Positions 43,067-51,741 of a stretch of 64,000 nt of DNA are shown piece by piece. Position 1 is the stretch's first letter, and the number at the start of each line of letters is the position of its first letter. Position numbers and translations under genes: made by a program. A model generated the notes under the pieces. That model searched no databases. It saw nothing but the letters and a program-made list of their open reading frames with translations, and was not told where the DNA came from. Origin of the DNA: Candidatus Bipolaricaulis anaerobius (lineage in GTDB: Bacteria > Bipolaricaulota > Bipolaricaulia > Bipolaricaulales > Bipolaricaulaceae); assembly GCF_900465355.1 (NCBI RefSeq), contig NZ_LS483254.1:124001-188000 (forward strand), written 5' to 3'.

Positions 43067-44601
43067 ACCTCGCCGCGCACGCCCCGATCCTCGCCATCGC
43101 CGTGCCCCTCCTCGGCGGGTTCGCGCTCCCGCTGTGGGGGAAGATCCATCCGTCCCTGCGGGACCTGTGGCTCGCCCTCGTCGCGTCCCTTACGGCGGCC
43201 CTCATGGGGTTCGTGGCGGTGCAGGTCCTCACGACTGGGATCCAGGTCTACACCCTGGGCGCCTCCTCCCCCGGGGAGACGCTTTCCCCGGGCGGGTTCC
43301 CGATCCGGATCGTGCTCACCGTGGACGCCCTCAGCGCGTTCATGGGCGCGATCGCGACCCTCCTGGCGGTGGTGGCGTTCACCTACGCGTGGCGGTACCT
43401 CGAGGAAGAAGAGGGGAAGACCCTCGCCCTCACCCTGGGCACGCTCCTCTGGGCGGGGATGATCGGGATGGCGTTCACCGGGGACCTGTTCAACCTGTTC
43501 GTGTTCTTCGAGGTGACCTCGATCGCCGCCTGTGGGCTCATCGGCTACCGCACCTGGACCTCCCGCGGGCCGGAGGCGGCGTTCAAGACGATGGTCATGT
43601 ACACGGTGGGGGGGCTGTTCGTCCTCCTTGCAATTGCCCTCCTGTACGGGGAGTACGGGGCGCTCAACCTCGCCCACCTCGCCCGCCTCATCGCGGGAAC
43701 GACGGTGGACCGGATCGCGCTCGGGCTCCTCCTGGGGGGGTTCCTCATGAAGGTGGGGGCAGTGCCCTTGCACATGTGGGCGCCCGATGCCTACGGTGAG
43801 GCGCCGGCCCAGGCGGTGATCCTCCTCGTCGCCAACACCCAAACGTCCCTTTACGCCCTGTTCCGGATCCTGTTCACCCTCTACGGCGGGGTGGTCGATC
43901 CCGCGATCGGGTGGCTGGTGGTGGGGCTGGGGATGCTCACCCTGGTGGTGGCGGCCCTGATGGCGGTGGTGCAGATGGACCTCGGGCGGCTCGTCGCGTT
44001 CGGGGCGGTGTCCCAGATCGGGTACATGCTCCTCGGGGTCGGGGTCGGGCTGACCGTGATCTCCTCCCAGCCCGCGTTCGGCCTCGTCGCGATCCAGGGC
44101 GGGATCTTCCACATGCTGAACGATGCGGTGGCGATCGGGCTCCTCTTCCTGGCGGTAGGGGCGGTGGAGAAGGCCGCCGGGAACCGGAACCTAGACACCC
44201 TGGGCGGGCTGGGGCACGACCTGGGGTGGACGACGGGGTTCTTCCTGGTGGGCTCGCTCGCCCTGGCGGGGATCCCGCCCCTCAACGGGTTCGCCTCAAA
44301 ACTCATGATCTACGAGTCGAGCTTCGCCCTCTCCCCGATCCTGGCCGCGCTGGCGATCTTGGCCTCGATCCTCCTCTTGGCCACGTTCGTGCGCGCGTTT
44401 CAGGGGGCGTTCCTCGGGCCACGGCTCGCCCCACCTAAGCCCGTTCCGACCGCGATGCTCGTGGCGATGGGGGTCTTGGCGGTGGGCGTCCTCGCCCTGG
44501 GCCTGTTCCCGGAGCTCGTCGTTCGCCACCTCGTGGCACCCGCGGCGAAGGCACTCTGGGAAGGGCGGGAGGCCTACCTGCGGGCGGTGTTGGGAGGATG
44601 A
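43063..44601 (+). CDS. mbhH: Mbh hydrogenase antiporter-like subunit H (MrpD/NuoN-like)
   Basis: A 512-residue proton-antiporter-family protein with about 14 membrane helices. Key charged residues of the family are visible: E in FNLFVFFEVTSIAACG, K in YTVGGLF-preceding FKTMVMYT and in GGFLMKVGAVPLHMWAPDAYGEAP, and K in NGFASKLMIYESS. It is the main ion-translocating subunit, driven by ferredoxin-dependent H2 formation. Overlaps mbhG by 4 bases. Confidence 0.94.
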   Translation: MNLAAHAPILAIAVPLLGGFALPLWGKIHPSLRDLWLALVASLTAALMGFVAVQVLTTGIQVYTLGASSPGETLSPGGFPIRIVLTVDALSAFMGAIATLLAVVAFTYAWRYLEEEEGKTLALTLGTLLWAGMIGMAFTGDLFNLFVFFEVTSIAACGLIGYRTWTSRGPEAAFKTMVMYTVGGLFVLLAIALLYGEYGALNLAHLARLIAGTTVDRIALGLLLGGFLMKVGAVPLHMWAPDAYGEAPAQAVILLVANTQTSLYALFRILFTLYGGVVDPAIGWLVVGLGMLTLVVAALMAVVQMDLGRLVAFGAVSQIGYMLLGVGVGLTVISSQPAFGLVAIQGGIFHMLNDAVAIGLLFLAVGAVEKAAGNRNLDTLGGLGHDLGWTTGFFLVGSLALAGIPPLNGFASKLMIYESSFALSPILAALAILASILLLATFVRAFQGAFLGPRLAPPKPVPTAMLVAMGVLAVGVLALGLFPELVVRHLVAPAAKALWEGREAYLRAVLGG

Positions 44602-44602
44602 G

Positions 44603-44929
44603 ATGACGCTCCTCACGGGCGAAGGGTACTGGAGCCCACTCCTCTGGCTTGCCGCTGCCGCGGGGGTGGTCCTCCTCTCCCTCCTCATCTGGTCCCGCGG
44701 TCGGAAGGGCTACAACCGCGCCACGGAGCAGGACCTGCCCTTCCTCTCCGGGGAAAAGCGGGAGGGGGTTCACGTCGGGGGGGGGCACCTGTACTGGGGG
44801 TTCGTGGAGGGCCTGCGGCCGTACGTGGAGCGGCTGCGCCTCTCCCACAGCGGGTTCGTCGGCGACTACGTCGCGTGGTTCGTCGTCATGCTCGCTGTCG
44901 TGTTCCTGATCGTCCTCGTGGGGGGCTGA
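44603..44929 (+). CDS. mbhI: Mbh hydrogenase membrane subunit I
   Basis: A 108-residue protein with two membrane helices (LLWLAAAAGVVLLSLLIW and YVAWFVVMLAVVFLIVLVGG) and a hydrophilic loop between them. Position between mbhH and mbhJ and size fit MbhI, which links the ion-pumping arm to the hydrogenase arm. Recognised mainly from context. Confidence 0.82.
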   Translation: MTLLTGEGYWSPLLWLAAAAGVVLLSLLIWSRGRKGYNRATEQDLPFLSGEKREGVHVGGGHLYWGFVEGLRPYVERLRLSHSGFVGDYVAWFVVMLAVVFLIVLVGG

Positions 44930-44930
44930 G

Positions 44931-45365
44931 ATGGGCCTAGCCTCGTTCAAGCGGGCGCTGTGGGTATTCCATATCGCAACCGGCTCGTGCAACGGCTGCG
45001 ACATCGAGATCGTGGCCGCCCTCACCCCCCGGTACGACGTGGAGCGGTTCGGGATCAAGCTCGTCGGCTCCCCGCGCCATGCCGACGTCCTCCTCGTCAC
45101 CGGCCCGGTGACGCGGCCGATGGCGGAGCGGCTGAAGCGCGTCTACGAGCAGACGCCGGACCCGAAGGCGGTGGTCGTGGTAGGGGGGTGCGGTGCGACA
45201 TCGGGCGTGTTCTACGATAGCTACAACGTGGTCGGTCCGGTGGACGCGATCGTCCCCGTGACGGCCTACGTCCCAGGGTGCCCGCCGCGGCCGGAGGCGA
45301 TCATCCACGGCGTGGTGACGGCGGTGGCGCAGATCGAGGCCGCCGCGGCAGGGGAGAAGAGATGA
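44931..45365 (+). CDS. mbhJ: Mbh hydrogenase small subunit J (NuoB-like)
   Basis: A 144-residue [NiFe]-hydrogenase small subunit of group 4. Four cysteines bind the proximal [4Fe-4S] cluster: C20 and C23 (GSCNGCDIE), C87 (GGCGAT) and C117 (PGCPPRPE). It passes electrons to the NiFe site in MbhL. The start is one base after the mbhI stop. Confidence 0.95.
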   Translation: MGLASFKRALWVFHIATGSCNGCDIEIVAALTPRYDVERFGIKLVGSPRHADVLLVTGPVTRPMAERLKRVYEQTPDPKAVVVVGGCGATSGVFYDSYNVVGPVDAIVPVTAYVPGCPPRPEAIIHGVVTAVAQIEAAAAGEKR

Positions 45366-45880
45366 CGGTGGATCAGGTGAAGTCCGCGCTCACCCGCGGG
45401 GTGCCCGGCCTCACGATCGAGGAGCGGCCGCGCCAGGTTGGGGTACGGGAACCGGTGACCGTGGCCGAGGTGTGGGCCGAGATCGGCCGGGAGGGCCTCC
45501 TCCCGGCAGTGGCGGCCCTCAAGGCCGCTGGGCCCTTGCACATCTCGATCATCTCCGGTCGGGACAGGGGAAACGAGATCGAGCTCCTCTACCACTTCGC
45601 CGTCGGGTACGGGACGCCCGGGGGGGAGGTCATGGTTACCCTGCGGCTAGATGTCCCCGCATCCGATCCCACCGTGCCCTCGATCTGTGCGCTCCTCCCC
45701 GGAGCAGAGACGACCGAGCGGGAGAAGATCGAGTTTCTCGGGATCCACTTCACCGGGATCCCGTCCACCGACCACGTGTTCCTCCCCGACGGGTTCCCAG
45801 GCCACCCGTGGCGGAAGGGCGATCCGGAGACGGAGAAACTCGTGAAGCGGCTCGTGGAGTGGGAGGGCAAGGATGCCTGA
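45362..45880 (+). CDS. mbhK: Mbh hydrogenase subunit K (NuoC-like)
   Basis: A 172-residue NuoC/30-kDa-type subunit. Conserved features are ISIISGRDRGNEIELLYHF, the VPSICALLPGAETTEREKIEFLGI segment and the end FLPDGFPGHPWRKGD. Structural subunit of the peripheral arm. Overlaps mbhJ by 4 bases and mbhL by 8. Confidence 0.92.
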   Translation: MTVDQVKSALTRGVPGLTIEERPRQVGVREPVTVAEVWAEIGREGLLPAVAALKAAGPLHISIISGRDRGNEIELLYHFAVGYGTPGGEVMVTLRLDVPASDPTVPSICALLPGAETTEREKIEFLGIHFTGIPSTDHVFLPDGFPGHPWRKGDPETEKLVKRLVEWEGKDA

Positions 45881-47108
45881 CCAGGTGTACGAGATCCCGA
45901 TTGGCCCCATCCATCCAGCGCTCAAGGAGCCGATCCGGTTCACATTCAAGGTCGAGGGGGAGCGGATTCGGGGGGTGGACATCCGGCCCGGGTTCGCCCA
46001 TCGCGGGATCGAGTTCATGGGGATGAAGCGGAACCTCATCCAGACCCTGTACCTCTCCGAGCGGATCTGCGGCATCTGCTCGATCTCCCACCCCATCACG
46101 ATCACGCTCGCCGTGGAGCGGGCAGCGGGGATCGAGGTCCCGCCCCGCGCCCAGTACCTGCGGGTCATCTTCGCGGAGCTGGAGCGGATCCATTCCCACC
46201 TCCTCTGGGCCGGAGTCGCGGCGCACGAACTGGGGTTCGACACCCTCCTCCACCTCACGTGGAAGGTGCGGGAGAAGGTCCTCGACCTCCTGGAGGAGCT
46301 GTCCGGAAACCGCATTGACTACGCGATCCCGATCTACGGTGGGGTACGGCGGGACATCACCCCCGAGCAGTACCCGCAGGTTGAGGCGATGGTCCGCTAC
46401 TACCGCGGCCTCCTCGATGAACTCCTCGACGCGTTCCTCCGCGACCCGTCCGTGGCGGCGCGCACGCGCGGGGTGGGGGTCCTCGAGCCGGAGGAGGCGG
46501 ATTCCCTGTGCGCGGTGGGCCCCACCGCCCGGGCGTCGGGCCTCGCGAAGGATGTGCGCCAGGATAGGCCGTACCTCGTCTACGGCGACCTCGGGGTGAA
46601 GGCGATCACCCCCCGCGAGTGGGGCCTCGAGCCGCGCGGCGACGTGTACGACAAGGTGGTGGTCCGCCTCCTTGAGGTGGGGCAGTCCCTCGACCTCATC
46701 GAGCGCTGCCTCGTGGAGATGCCGGAGGGCGAGATCACGTCGTTCCCCAAAATCCCCGCTCTGTTGGCTTACCTGAAGAAGGCCGACGGGGAGGGCCTGG
46801 GGTGGCACGAAGCGCCGCGGGGGGAGGTCATCCACTACATCCGCCTCGAGGCGGGGGTCGAAGAACCGGTGGTGTGGAAGGTGAAGGCGCCCACGTACTC
46901 GAACCTCATGAGCTGGGTCCCGATGTTCGTGGACCAGGAAATCGCCGACATCCCGATCATCGCCGCCTCGATCGACCCCTGCATGTGCTGCATGGACCGC
47001 GTGCACATGGTGGACGACAGCTCCGCGTCCATGGTGCAGAAGGAGGAGCTCCTCCGCCTCTCCCGCGCCAAGACGGAACGGATCTGCCGTGGCGGAGGCC
47101 CAGCATGA
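45873..47108 (+). CDS. mbhL: Mbh hydrogenase large (catalytic) subunit L
   Basis: A 411-residue group 4 [NiFe]-hydrogenase large subunit. The four nickel-binding cysteines are present: C66 and C69 (ERICGICSISH) and C370 and C373 (DPCMCCMDR). This separates it from complex I NuoD, which has lost them. A 35-residue tail follows the last motif and should be removed by the maturation protease (13.4 kb) after Hyp-dependent assembly. It reduces protons with electrons from reduced ferredoxin. Confidence 0.95.
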   Translation: MPDQVYEIPIGPIHPALKEPIRFTFKVEGERIRGVDIRPGFAHRGIEFMGMKRNLIQTLYLSERICGICSISHPITITLAVERAAGIEVPPRAQYLRVIFAELERIHSHLLWAGVAAHELGFDTLLHLTWKVREKVLDLLEELSGNRIDYAIPIYGGVRRDITPEQYPQVEAMVRYYRGLLDELLDAFLRDPSVAARTRGVGVLEPEEADSLCAVGPTARASGLAKDVRQDRPYLVYGDLGVKAITPREWGLEPRGDVYDKVVVRLLEVGQSLDLIERCLVEMPEGEITSFPKIPALLAYLKKADGEGLGWHEAPRGEVIHYIRLEAGVEEPVVWKVKAPTYSNLMSWVPMFVDQEIADIPIIAASIDPCMCCMDRVHMVDDSSASMVQKEELLRLSRAKTERICRGGGPA

Positions 47109-48097
47109 GCGCCCTTCACCTCCTGTGGCAGGGAGCGGCGGTGCTCGTGGGTGGGGGGATCCTTGGGCTCGTGTACAAGGGATTCGACCGCAAACTCGCG
47201 GCGCGGATGCAATCGCGGATCGGCCCCCCCCTCCGCCAGCCGTTCCTCGACGTGGGGAAGCTCCTCGTGAAAGAGAGCGTCGTCCCCAAGGATGCGGTGG
47301 GGTGGCTGTTCCGGGCGATGCCGTTCCTGGCCGTGGTCGCCTCGTTCACGGTCCTCCTCTACCTCCCGTGGGGGCCGTTCCCGGCGATCCTGAGCGGCCA
47401 TGGGGATGCGATCCTCGTCCTGTACCTCCTCGCTGTGCCCGCCCTCGCGATGGCCCTCGGCGGGTTCGCCTCCGGGTCGCCGTTGGCCACCGTGGGCGCC
47501 CAGCGCGAGATCGTGATGCTCATGTCCTACGAGTTCCCCCTCGCCGTGGCCGTGGTCGGCGTGGTGTGGCGGCTGGCGACCTTGGGCGGGGGGCCCGCGT
47601 TCTCCTTGGCCGCGATCGCGGCCGCCCCCCTGTGGACCCAGGTGGGTCCGCTCGGGGTGATCGGCCTCGCGATCCTCGCCTTCTGCCTCCTCATCGTGAC
47701 GCCCGCCGAACTCTCCAAGATCCCGTTCGACATCCCCGAGGCGGAGACGGAGATCGCGGGTGGGCTGATGGTTGAGTACTCGGGGACGTACCTGGCGCTC
47801 TTCTACCTCGCCGATGCGGCGAAGACGATCGCCATGGCCGCCCTCGTCGTGACCCTGTTCGCCCCGTACGGGATCGCTGGCCTCCTCGGCCTCAGTGGGG
47901 CCGGGGCGCAGGCGGTGGACCTCGCGTTCCACCTCGTGAAGATCTTCGCCGTGATGTTCACCGCCGTGACCACGGTGCGGGTGGCGATGGCCCGCCTCAA
48001 GGTGGACCAGGTGGCGCGCGGGTTCTGGCTCCAGATCACGGCTGTGGCCGTGGCGGGACTGGTGCTGCTCGTTCTTGACCGGATGGTGATGGGATGA
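47105..48097 (+). CDS. mbhM: Mbh hydrogenase membrane anchor subunit M (NuoH-like)
   Basis: A 330-residue NuoH-family protein with about eight helices. Family motifs are KLAARMQSRIGPPLRQPFLDVGKLL and TPAELSKIPFDIPEAETEIAGGLMVEYSG, the conserved acidic loop facing the hydrogenase arm. It joins the catalytic arm to the membrane arm. Overlaps its neighbours by 4 bases at both ends. Confidence 0.95.
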   Translation: MSALHLLWQGAAVLVGGGILGLVYKGFDRKLAARMQSRIGPPLRQPFLDVGKLLVKESVVPKDAVGWLFRAMPFLAVVASFTVLLYLPWGPFPAILSGHGDAILVLYLLAVPALAMALGGFASGSPLATVGAQREIVMLMSYEFPLAVAVVGVVWRLATLGGGPAFSLAAIAAAPLWTQVGPLGVIGLAILAFCLLIVTPAELSKIPFDIPEAETEIAGGLMVEYSGTYLALFYLADAAKTIAMAALVVTLFAPYGIAGLLGLSGAGAQAVDLAFHLVKIFAVMFTAVTTVRVAMARLKVDQVARGFWLQITAVAVAGLVLLVLDRMVMG

Positions 48098-48486
48098 TCC
48101 TCAAAACCCTGTTCTCCCAGCTCTTCACCAGGCCGGCGACGAACCGGTTCCCGGCGAAATACATGCCGAAGTCCGTGGTCGGGTTCCTGGGGCGGGTGAA
48201 GGAGGGGAAGGCGACCCTCGTCCCGCCCGTGCCCGTGCCGCCCAAGTTCCGGGGGAAGATCGCCTACGACCGGGAGAAGTGCATCGGGTGCCAGCTCTGC
48301 ATCCGGGTGTGCCCGGCGAAGGTGATCGAGTTCCTCCCCGAGGAGAAGAAGATCCGGATGCACGTGGCGCGGTGCACGTTCTGCGCCCAGTGCGTGGACG
48401 CTTGCCCGGTGGACGCCCTCGCCGCGAGCCCGGACTTCCTCCTCTCCGCTACCGACCGTAGCTCCGCTGCCCTGACTGTGGAGTAG
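48094..48486 (+). CDS. mbhN: Mbh hydrogenase ferredoxin-like subunit N (NuoI-like)
   Basis: A 130-residue protein with two [4Fe-4S] motifs: C63, C66, C69, C73 and C94, C97, C100, C104. It accepts electrons from ferredoxin. Last gene of the operon. Its final 25 codons are duplicated at 50704-50780 with 56 identical bases, then both copies diverge (SAALTVE here, SPALIVE there). This copy's 3' end may therefore be secondary. Confidence 0.94.
   Translation: MILKTLFSQLFTRPATNRFPAKYMPKSVVGFLGRVKEGKATLVPPVPVPPKFRGKIAYDREKCIGCQLCIRVCPAKVIEFLPEEKKIRMHVARCTFCAQCVDACPVDALAASPDFLLSATDRSSAALTVE
48410..48465 (+). repeat. 56-bp direct repeat, copy 1 (3' end of mbhN)
   Basis: Identical to 50704-50759 over all 56 bases, from TGGACGCCCTC to GTAGCTCC. 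Weak similarity continues beyond the stop for about 90 bases (for example GATGTTGGACTGC at 48559 against GATGGTGGACTGC at 50851, 72 and 70 bases after the respective stops). The repeat brackets a 2.2-kb segment carrying one minus-strand gene. Confidence 0.9.
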
Positions 48487-48626
48487 GCGCGGGAGGCCGC
48501 TTCAGCGCGGCGCGACCTCGAGCCACGCCCCTGTCTGCGCGCAATCCTCAGGGTCCCCGATGTTGGACTGCCCGCCGGTCTGTCCGACCGCAAGACCCGC
48601 CCCTCACGATGCGCATAGGATCAACC

Positions 48627-50489
48627 CTAGAACAACGGGAATCTAAGGGAGAGACTCCACCAGGACAGGTAGGGCCATGCTTCCCAGCGCTCGGAGATGC
48701 GGTCTCCCGGCGGTTGAGGTAGGCCAGGACCGCCACGACGATCAGGGTCTGAATCCGCGATATAGCCCTCGATGGACTTGAGCAGCAGGAGAGCTACCCC
48801 GAATCGAAACTGCCCTGTGATCCAGCTAGCATAATCGAGCTGAACCTCAACAGATGCACCTATCCAGCCAAAGCTATACCAGAGAACTGTTCTCTGTTTG
48901 TCAGACCGGTCTAGCACTGAGATGTCCGTCACCCCTCCCACATCAAAGATCAGCCGCGTTGGCAGCAGACTACTCTCAAGAAAGTGGGGGTTTAGGTAGA
49001 CGCCAATGCCTGCCCCCGTTAGCGTGAGGGGTCCCGAGAAGACCAGCGGGAGAACTGGACTGAGATCACATTCCACCCAGAGAATTGGAGTGTTGACGCA
49101 GTTCTTCTGCGTAGCATCTAAGTCCGAGCAGACGAGCCAGCCCTGGAGCAGCCTTGTTCCGAACTGTGGCCCAGTCCCGTGCTTTTGACGCTGAAACCCA
49201 AGCCCTTCCAGCCAGGATGAGACGACATCCCAGAGCACAGCCTTCCCCGTCTGCTGCACCTCTATGACTCTCCGAAGCTCGGTCGCGTTCTCCGCGCCGT
49301 CACGTACTAAAGTCCTGATAGTAATGGTGGCTCCTGACTCGAACTGTGAGAGCGAGAGCCAGCCAGGCTCTATGACTCGGCCGTTCGCATAGTGTGTGAT
49401 CTCTGCGATGCCGGACTCGTCTTGCGCGATCACGTCGATGAACAGAGGAGCACTGCGCGGGATTCTTCCAGGGGAAGCTGCAAGACTCCACAACACAACG
49501 ACCGGTGGGGTATTGTCGGTGTAGAACGTGTGTTCCAAAATGGCTTCTTGGCCGACCTTATCTCGTACTTCAAGCCTGATACTGTGCTCACCATCTGGCC
49601 AGTTCTTCGTGTCCAGAGACAGAGAACGATCGCCGCCTACGTAGACTCCATCCACATACCACGCCATTGACGAGATGTTCTCCTCCTCGATCTCAGGACG
49701 GAGCCGCAACGTTCCGCTGACCGGAGTGCTTCTCTCCAACCCCAGAGACGTGATACGAGGCGGAGTGTTGTCAACGACGAAACCAACAGTGGCAGTCCCA
49801 GAGCGCTCCGATGGGCCCACCGCAATCGCGGTGAGTGTGTAGTGGCCATCGGCGAGTCCCCAAGTGTTGAGGACGGGCCGGGTAAGCGATCTCTCGCCGT
49901 TGAGCAGTATCGTAACGCCCATTGTCGTCTCTTCAGCTTCCACAATGACTTCAACCTCACCACTCACGACATCGCCATCTTGCGGATGAAGGATCGAGAC
50001 CGCAGGCGGAGTGTTTCGAACGAAGAAACGAACGGTCCTTTCCCTAACTACCACATTCCCGCGAAGCACTCTGCATAGGAGCTGGTGCTCACCCTCAGAG
50101 AGTTGGGTCGTGTCGAGTACGAAGGGGAAGCCCTGCCACGCCATTCCGGTACCGGCGAGTTCAACCGTTACCCGATCGTACGGCCAACCGAAAACCGAAC
50201 CTCTGACTATGATCCTCCCGGCGACGTACTGGGAGTCAGCCGGGTCGTAGACGGTGACGTCGACATCGTGCTTCAGGAACGATTGGTATGTGTACCAAAC
50301 TCCAACTGCAGTGACAACAACGCCCAGCACCGTGATGAGTCCCAGGCCCGTGGGCGAACGCAACCACCGAAGGGCTTTCCATAGAAGTGCGAAGCCCCTA
50401 CCCAGACAACCGAGCGCCTTGCTGACCATCCTGGCCAGACGGTTCATCAGACGTTTCGCGACCTCGAAAACCTCACGGGGGTTTCCCAT
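48627..50489 (-). CDS. Membrane-anchored Ig-like-domain protein
   Basis: A 620-residue protein of unknown function. After a basic amphipathic N-terminus (1-45) comes one membrane helix (LGLITVLGVVVTAVGVWYTY). Then at least three Ig-like/Big-type repeats follow, each with the junction FxVxNTPPxV or a variant (FFVRNTPPAVSIL, FVVDNTPPRITSL, FYTDNTPPVVVLW). The last 220 residues are beta-rich and end SWWSLSLRFPLF, as if in a membrane or barrel-like domain. The ATG at 50489 follows a TTG in frame. Composition is less GC-rich than the mbh genes, and the gene sits alone between two copies of the mbhN 3' end, so it looks acquired. Confidence 0.75.
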   Translation of the reverse strand: MGNPREVFEVAKRLMNRLARMVSKALGCLGRGFALLWKALRWLRSPTGLGLITVLGVVVTAVGVWYTYQSFLKHDVDVTVYDPADSQYVAGRIIVRGSVFGWPYDRVTVELAGTGMAWQGFPFVLDTTQLSEGEHQLLCRVLRGNVVVRERTVRFFVRNTPPAVSILHPQDGDVVSGEVEVIVEAEETTMGVTILLNGERSLTRPVLNTWGLADGHYTLTAIAVGPSERSGTATVGFVVDNTPPRITSLGLERSTPVSGTLRLRPEIEEENISSMAWYVDGVYVGGDRSLSLDTKNWPDGEHSIRLEVRDKVGQEAILEHTFYTDNTPPVVVLWSLAASPGRIPRSAPLFIDVIAQDESGIAEITHYANGRVIEPGWLSLSQFESGATITIRTLVRDGAENATELRRVIEVQQTGKAVLWDVVSSWLEGLGFQRQKHGTGPQFGTRLLQGWLVCSDLDATQKNCVNTPILWVECDLSPVLPLVFSGPLTLTGAGIGVYLNPHFLESSLLPTRLIFDVGGVTDISVLDRSDKQRTVLWYSFGWIGASVEVQLDYASWITGQFRFGVALLLLKSIEGYIADSDPDRRGGPGLPQPPGDRISERWEAWPYLSWWSLSLRFPLF

Positions 50490-50703
50490 GATCAACCACC
50501 ACTGTGTCCAAGCTTGGCGCTCTAGTGTATCTTAGCCGATGAGGGAAGTAAGGGGGACGCTGGTCGCTCCGCGTCGTCCCTTCCTTGTCCCTGAACGCCG
50601 AACATCTGTATGGCAGGGTCAGACCTTCATTCTTAGGGTCTTGTGGACAAAGGATGGCCAACTTGTGAGCCTGGGGATGAATGTCTGGATCTGAAGGTCA
50701 CGA

Positions 50704-50780
50704 TGGACGCCCTCGCCGCGAGCCCGGACTTCCTCCTCTCCGCTACCGACCGTAGCTCCCCCGCCCTCATCGTCGAGTAG
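50704..50780 (+). pseudogene. Duplicated 3' end of mbhN (fragment)
   Basis: The last 25 codons of an mbhN-like gene without the rest: M/VDALAASPDFLLSATDRSS then PALIVE and TAG. The first 56 bases are identical to 48410-48465. The last codons differ at synonymous and nonsynonymous positions. No start, cysteine motif or ribosome site is attached. Of the 493 bases between 50490 and 50982, this fragment, its weakly matching downstream stretch and a hairpin are the only things I can name. Confidence 0.85.
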
Positions 50781-50822
50781 CCGGAGCGGGATCGGGCGCT
50801 CACCCAGGATGATCCGCTCCGG
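50781..50822 (+). terminator. Hairpin after the mbhN-like fragment
   Basis: CCGGAGCGGGATC (50781-50793) pairs with GATCCGCTCCGG (50811-50822), a 12-bp stem with one bulged base and a long loop. It begins directly at the fragment's stop codon. The position fits the original operon terminator, although a T-run is absent. Confidence 0.45.
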
Positions 50823-50982
50823 CACGGGCCTGTATTGCCTGAGGACCCGCGATGGTGGACTGCAGGACCCGACCCCCAACGCGATGAGGTTTCTTGGGTA
50901 GGGCAATAGTGGGTAGCAGCCACGTTCGTGGGGCACTCGACCCCAAAACTAGCGACGTGGCCCCGCTACGGCTGCCGGTAGT

Positions 50983-51732
50983 TCAGGCGCCCTTGCTGGA
51001 AAGGACGATATTCTGCCGTGTCAGCATCCGGGAAAGGAACCCCACCACGCCTATGGCAATCACCGTGATCGCCAGGTACCAGAGCGCGAACGACCACGAG
51101 GTCAAATCGAACACGCCGGTGGCCAGCCCCAGCGGTATCCCAATCATCAACCCGAAGGAGAGCAGGAACATCGGCGCGAGGGCGGCGTCTGGATCACCGG
51201 CCAACGCATAGAGTATCATGAAAAGCAGCAGCCCAAAGAACAGCAGCGGGTTGATCATCAGTCCGAGCACCACCGCCGGCACCGGCAGCACGAATCCGTA
51301 GCCGGCGGGGATACAGGCTCCCAGGTTCATCACCAGCACCACTGTGGCCGTACCAGCAATCGCAGGGATATATGCCGGTAGGAAAATGGCGAGAGACTTG
51401 CCCAGCCAGAGCGCTCGCGGGGTAAGGGGGGTGGCCATGAGACAGGCCAAGTTGCCGTTAGCTTTTTCCTTGACAACCGGCAAATTGCCAAAGGTGCCGA
51501 TGAACGCGAGCAGGATAACCAGCGGCAGGAAATATAGCACTAGGCTGACGAATAGGGATATCAGCGGCGCCGCCAGTTCGTCCCCGAACCACGGCTGCAG
51601 GTTGAGAGCGGTGGTAATCCCCGCCGACGCCACCACTACCACTGCTGCCGCGGCGATGAGGATGATCCGGAAAGCTGTTGTCCGCCTTACTTCCCTGCAT
51701 TCCGTCCTCAAGACGATGGTGGTGTGTTTCAC
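50983..51732 (-). CDS. ABC-2 type transporter permease
   Basis: A 249-residue membrane protein with six helices, of the ABC-2 exporter class. The cytoplasmic motif PVVKEKANGNLACLMATPLTPRALWLGKSL matches the EKE/R-x-x-G-T-L region of these permeases. It pairs with the next permease gene and the ATPase. The cargo is unknown. Last gene of the AbrB-led operon. Confidence 0.87.
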   Translation of the reverse strand: MKHTTIVLRTECREVRRTTAFRIILIAAAAVVVVASAGITTALNLQPWFGDELAAPLISLFVSLVLYFLPLVILLAFIGTFGNLPVVKEKANGNLACLMATPLTPRALWLGKSLAIFLPAYIPAIAGTATVVLVMNLGACIPAGYGFVLPVPAVVLGLMINPLLFFGLLLFMILYALAGDPDAALAPMFLLSFGLMIGIPLGLATGVFDLTSWSFALWYLAITVIAIGVVGFLSRMLTRQNIVLSSKGA

Positions 51733-51741
51733 CGGCCATTC

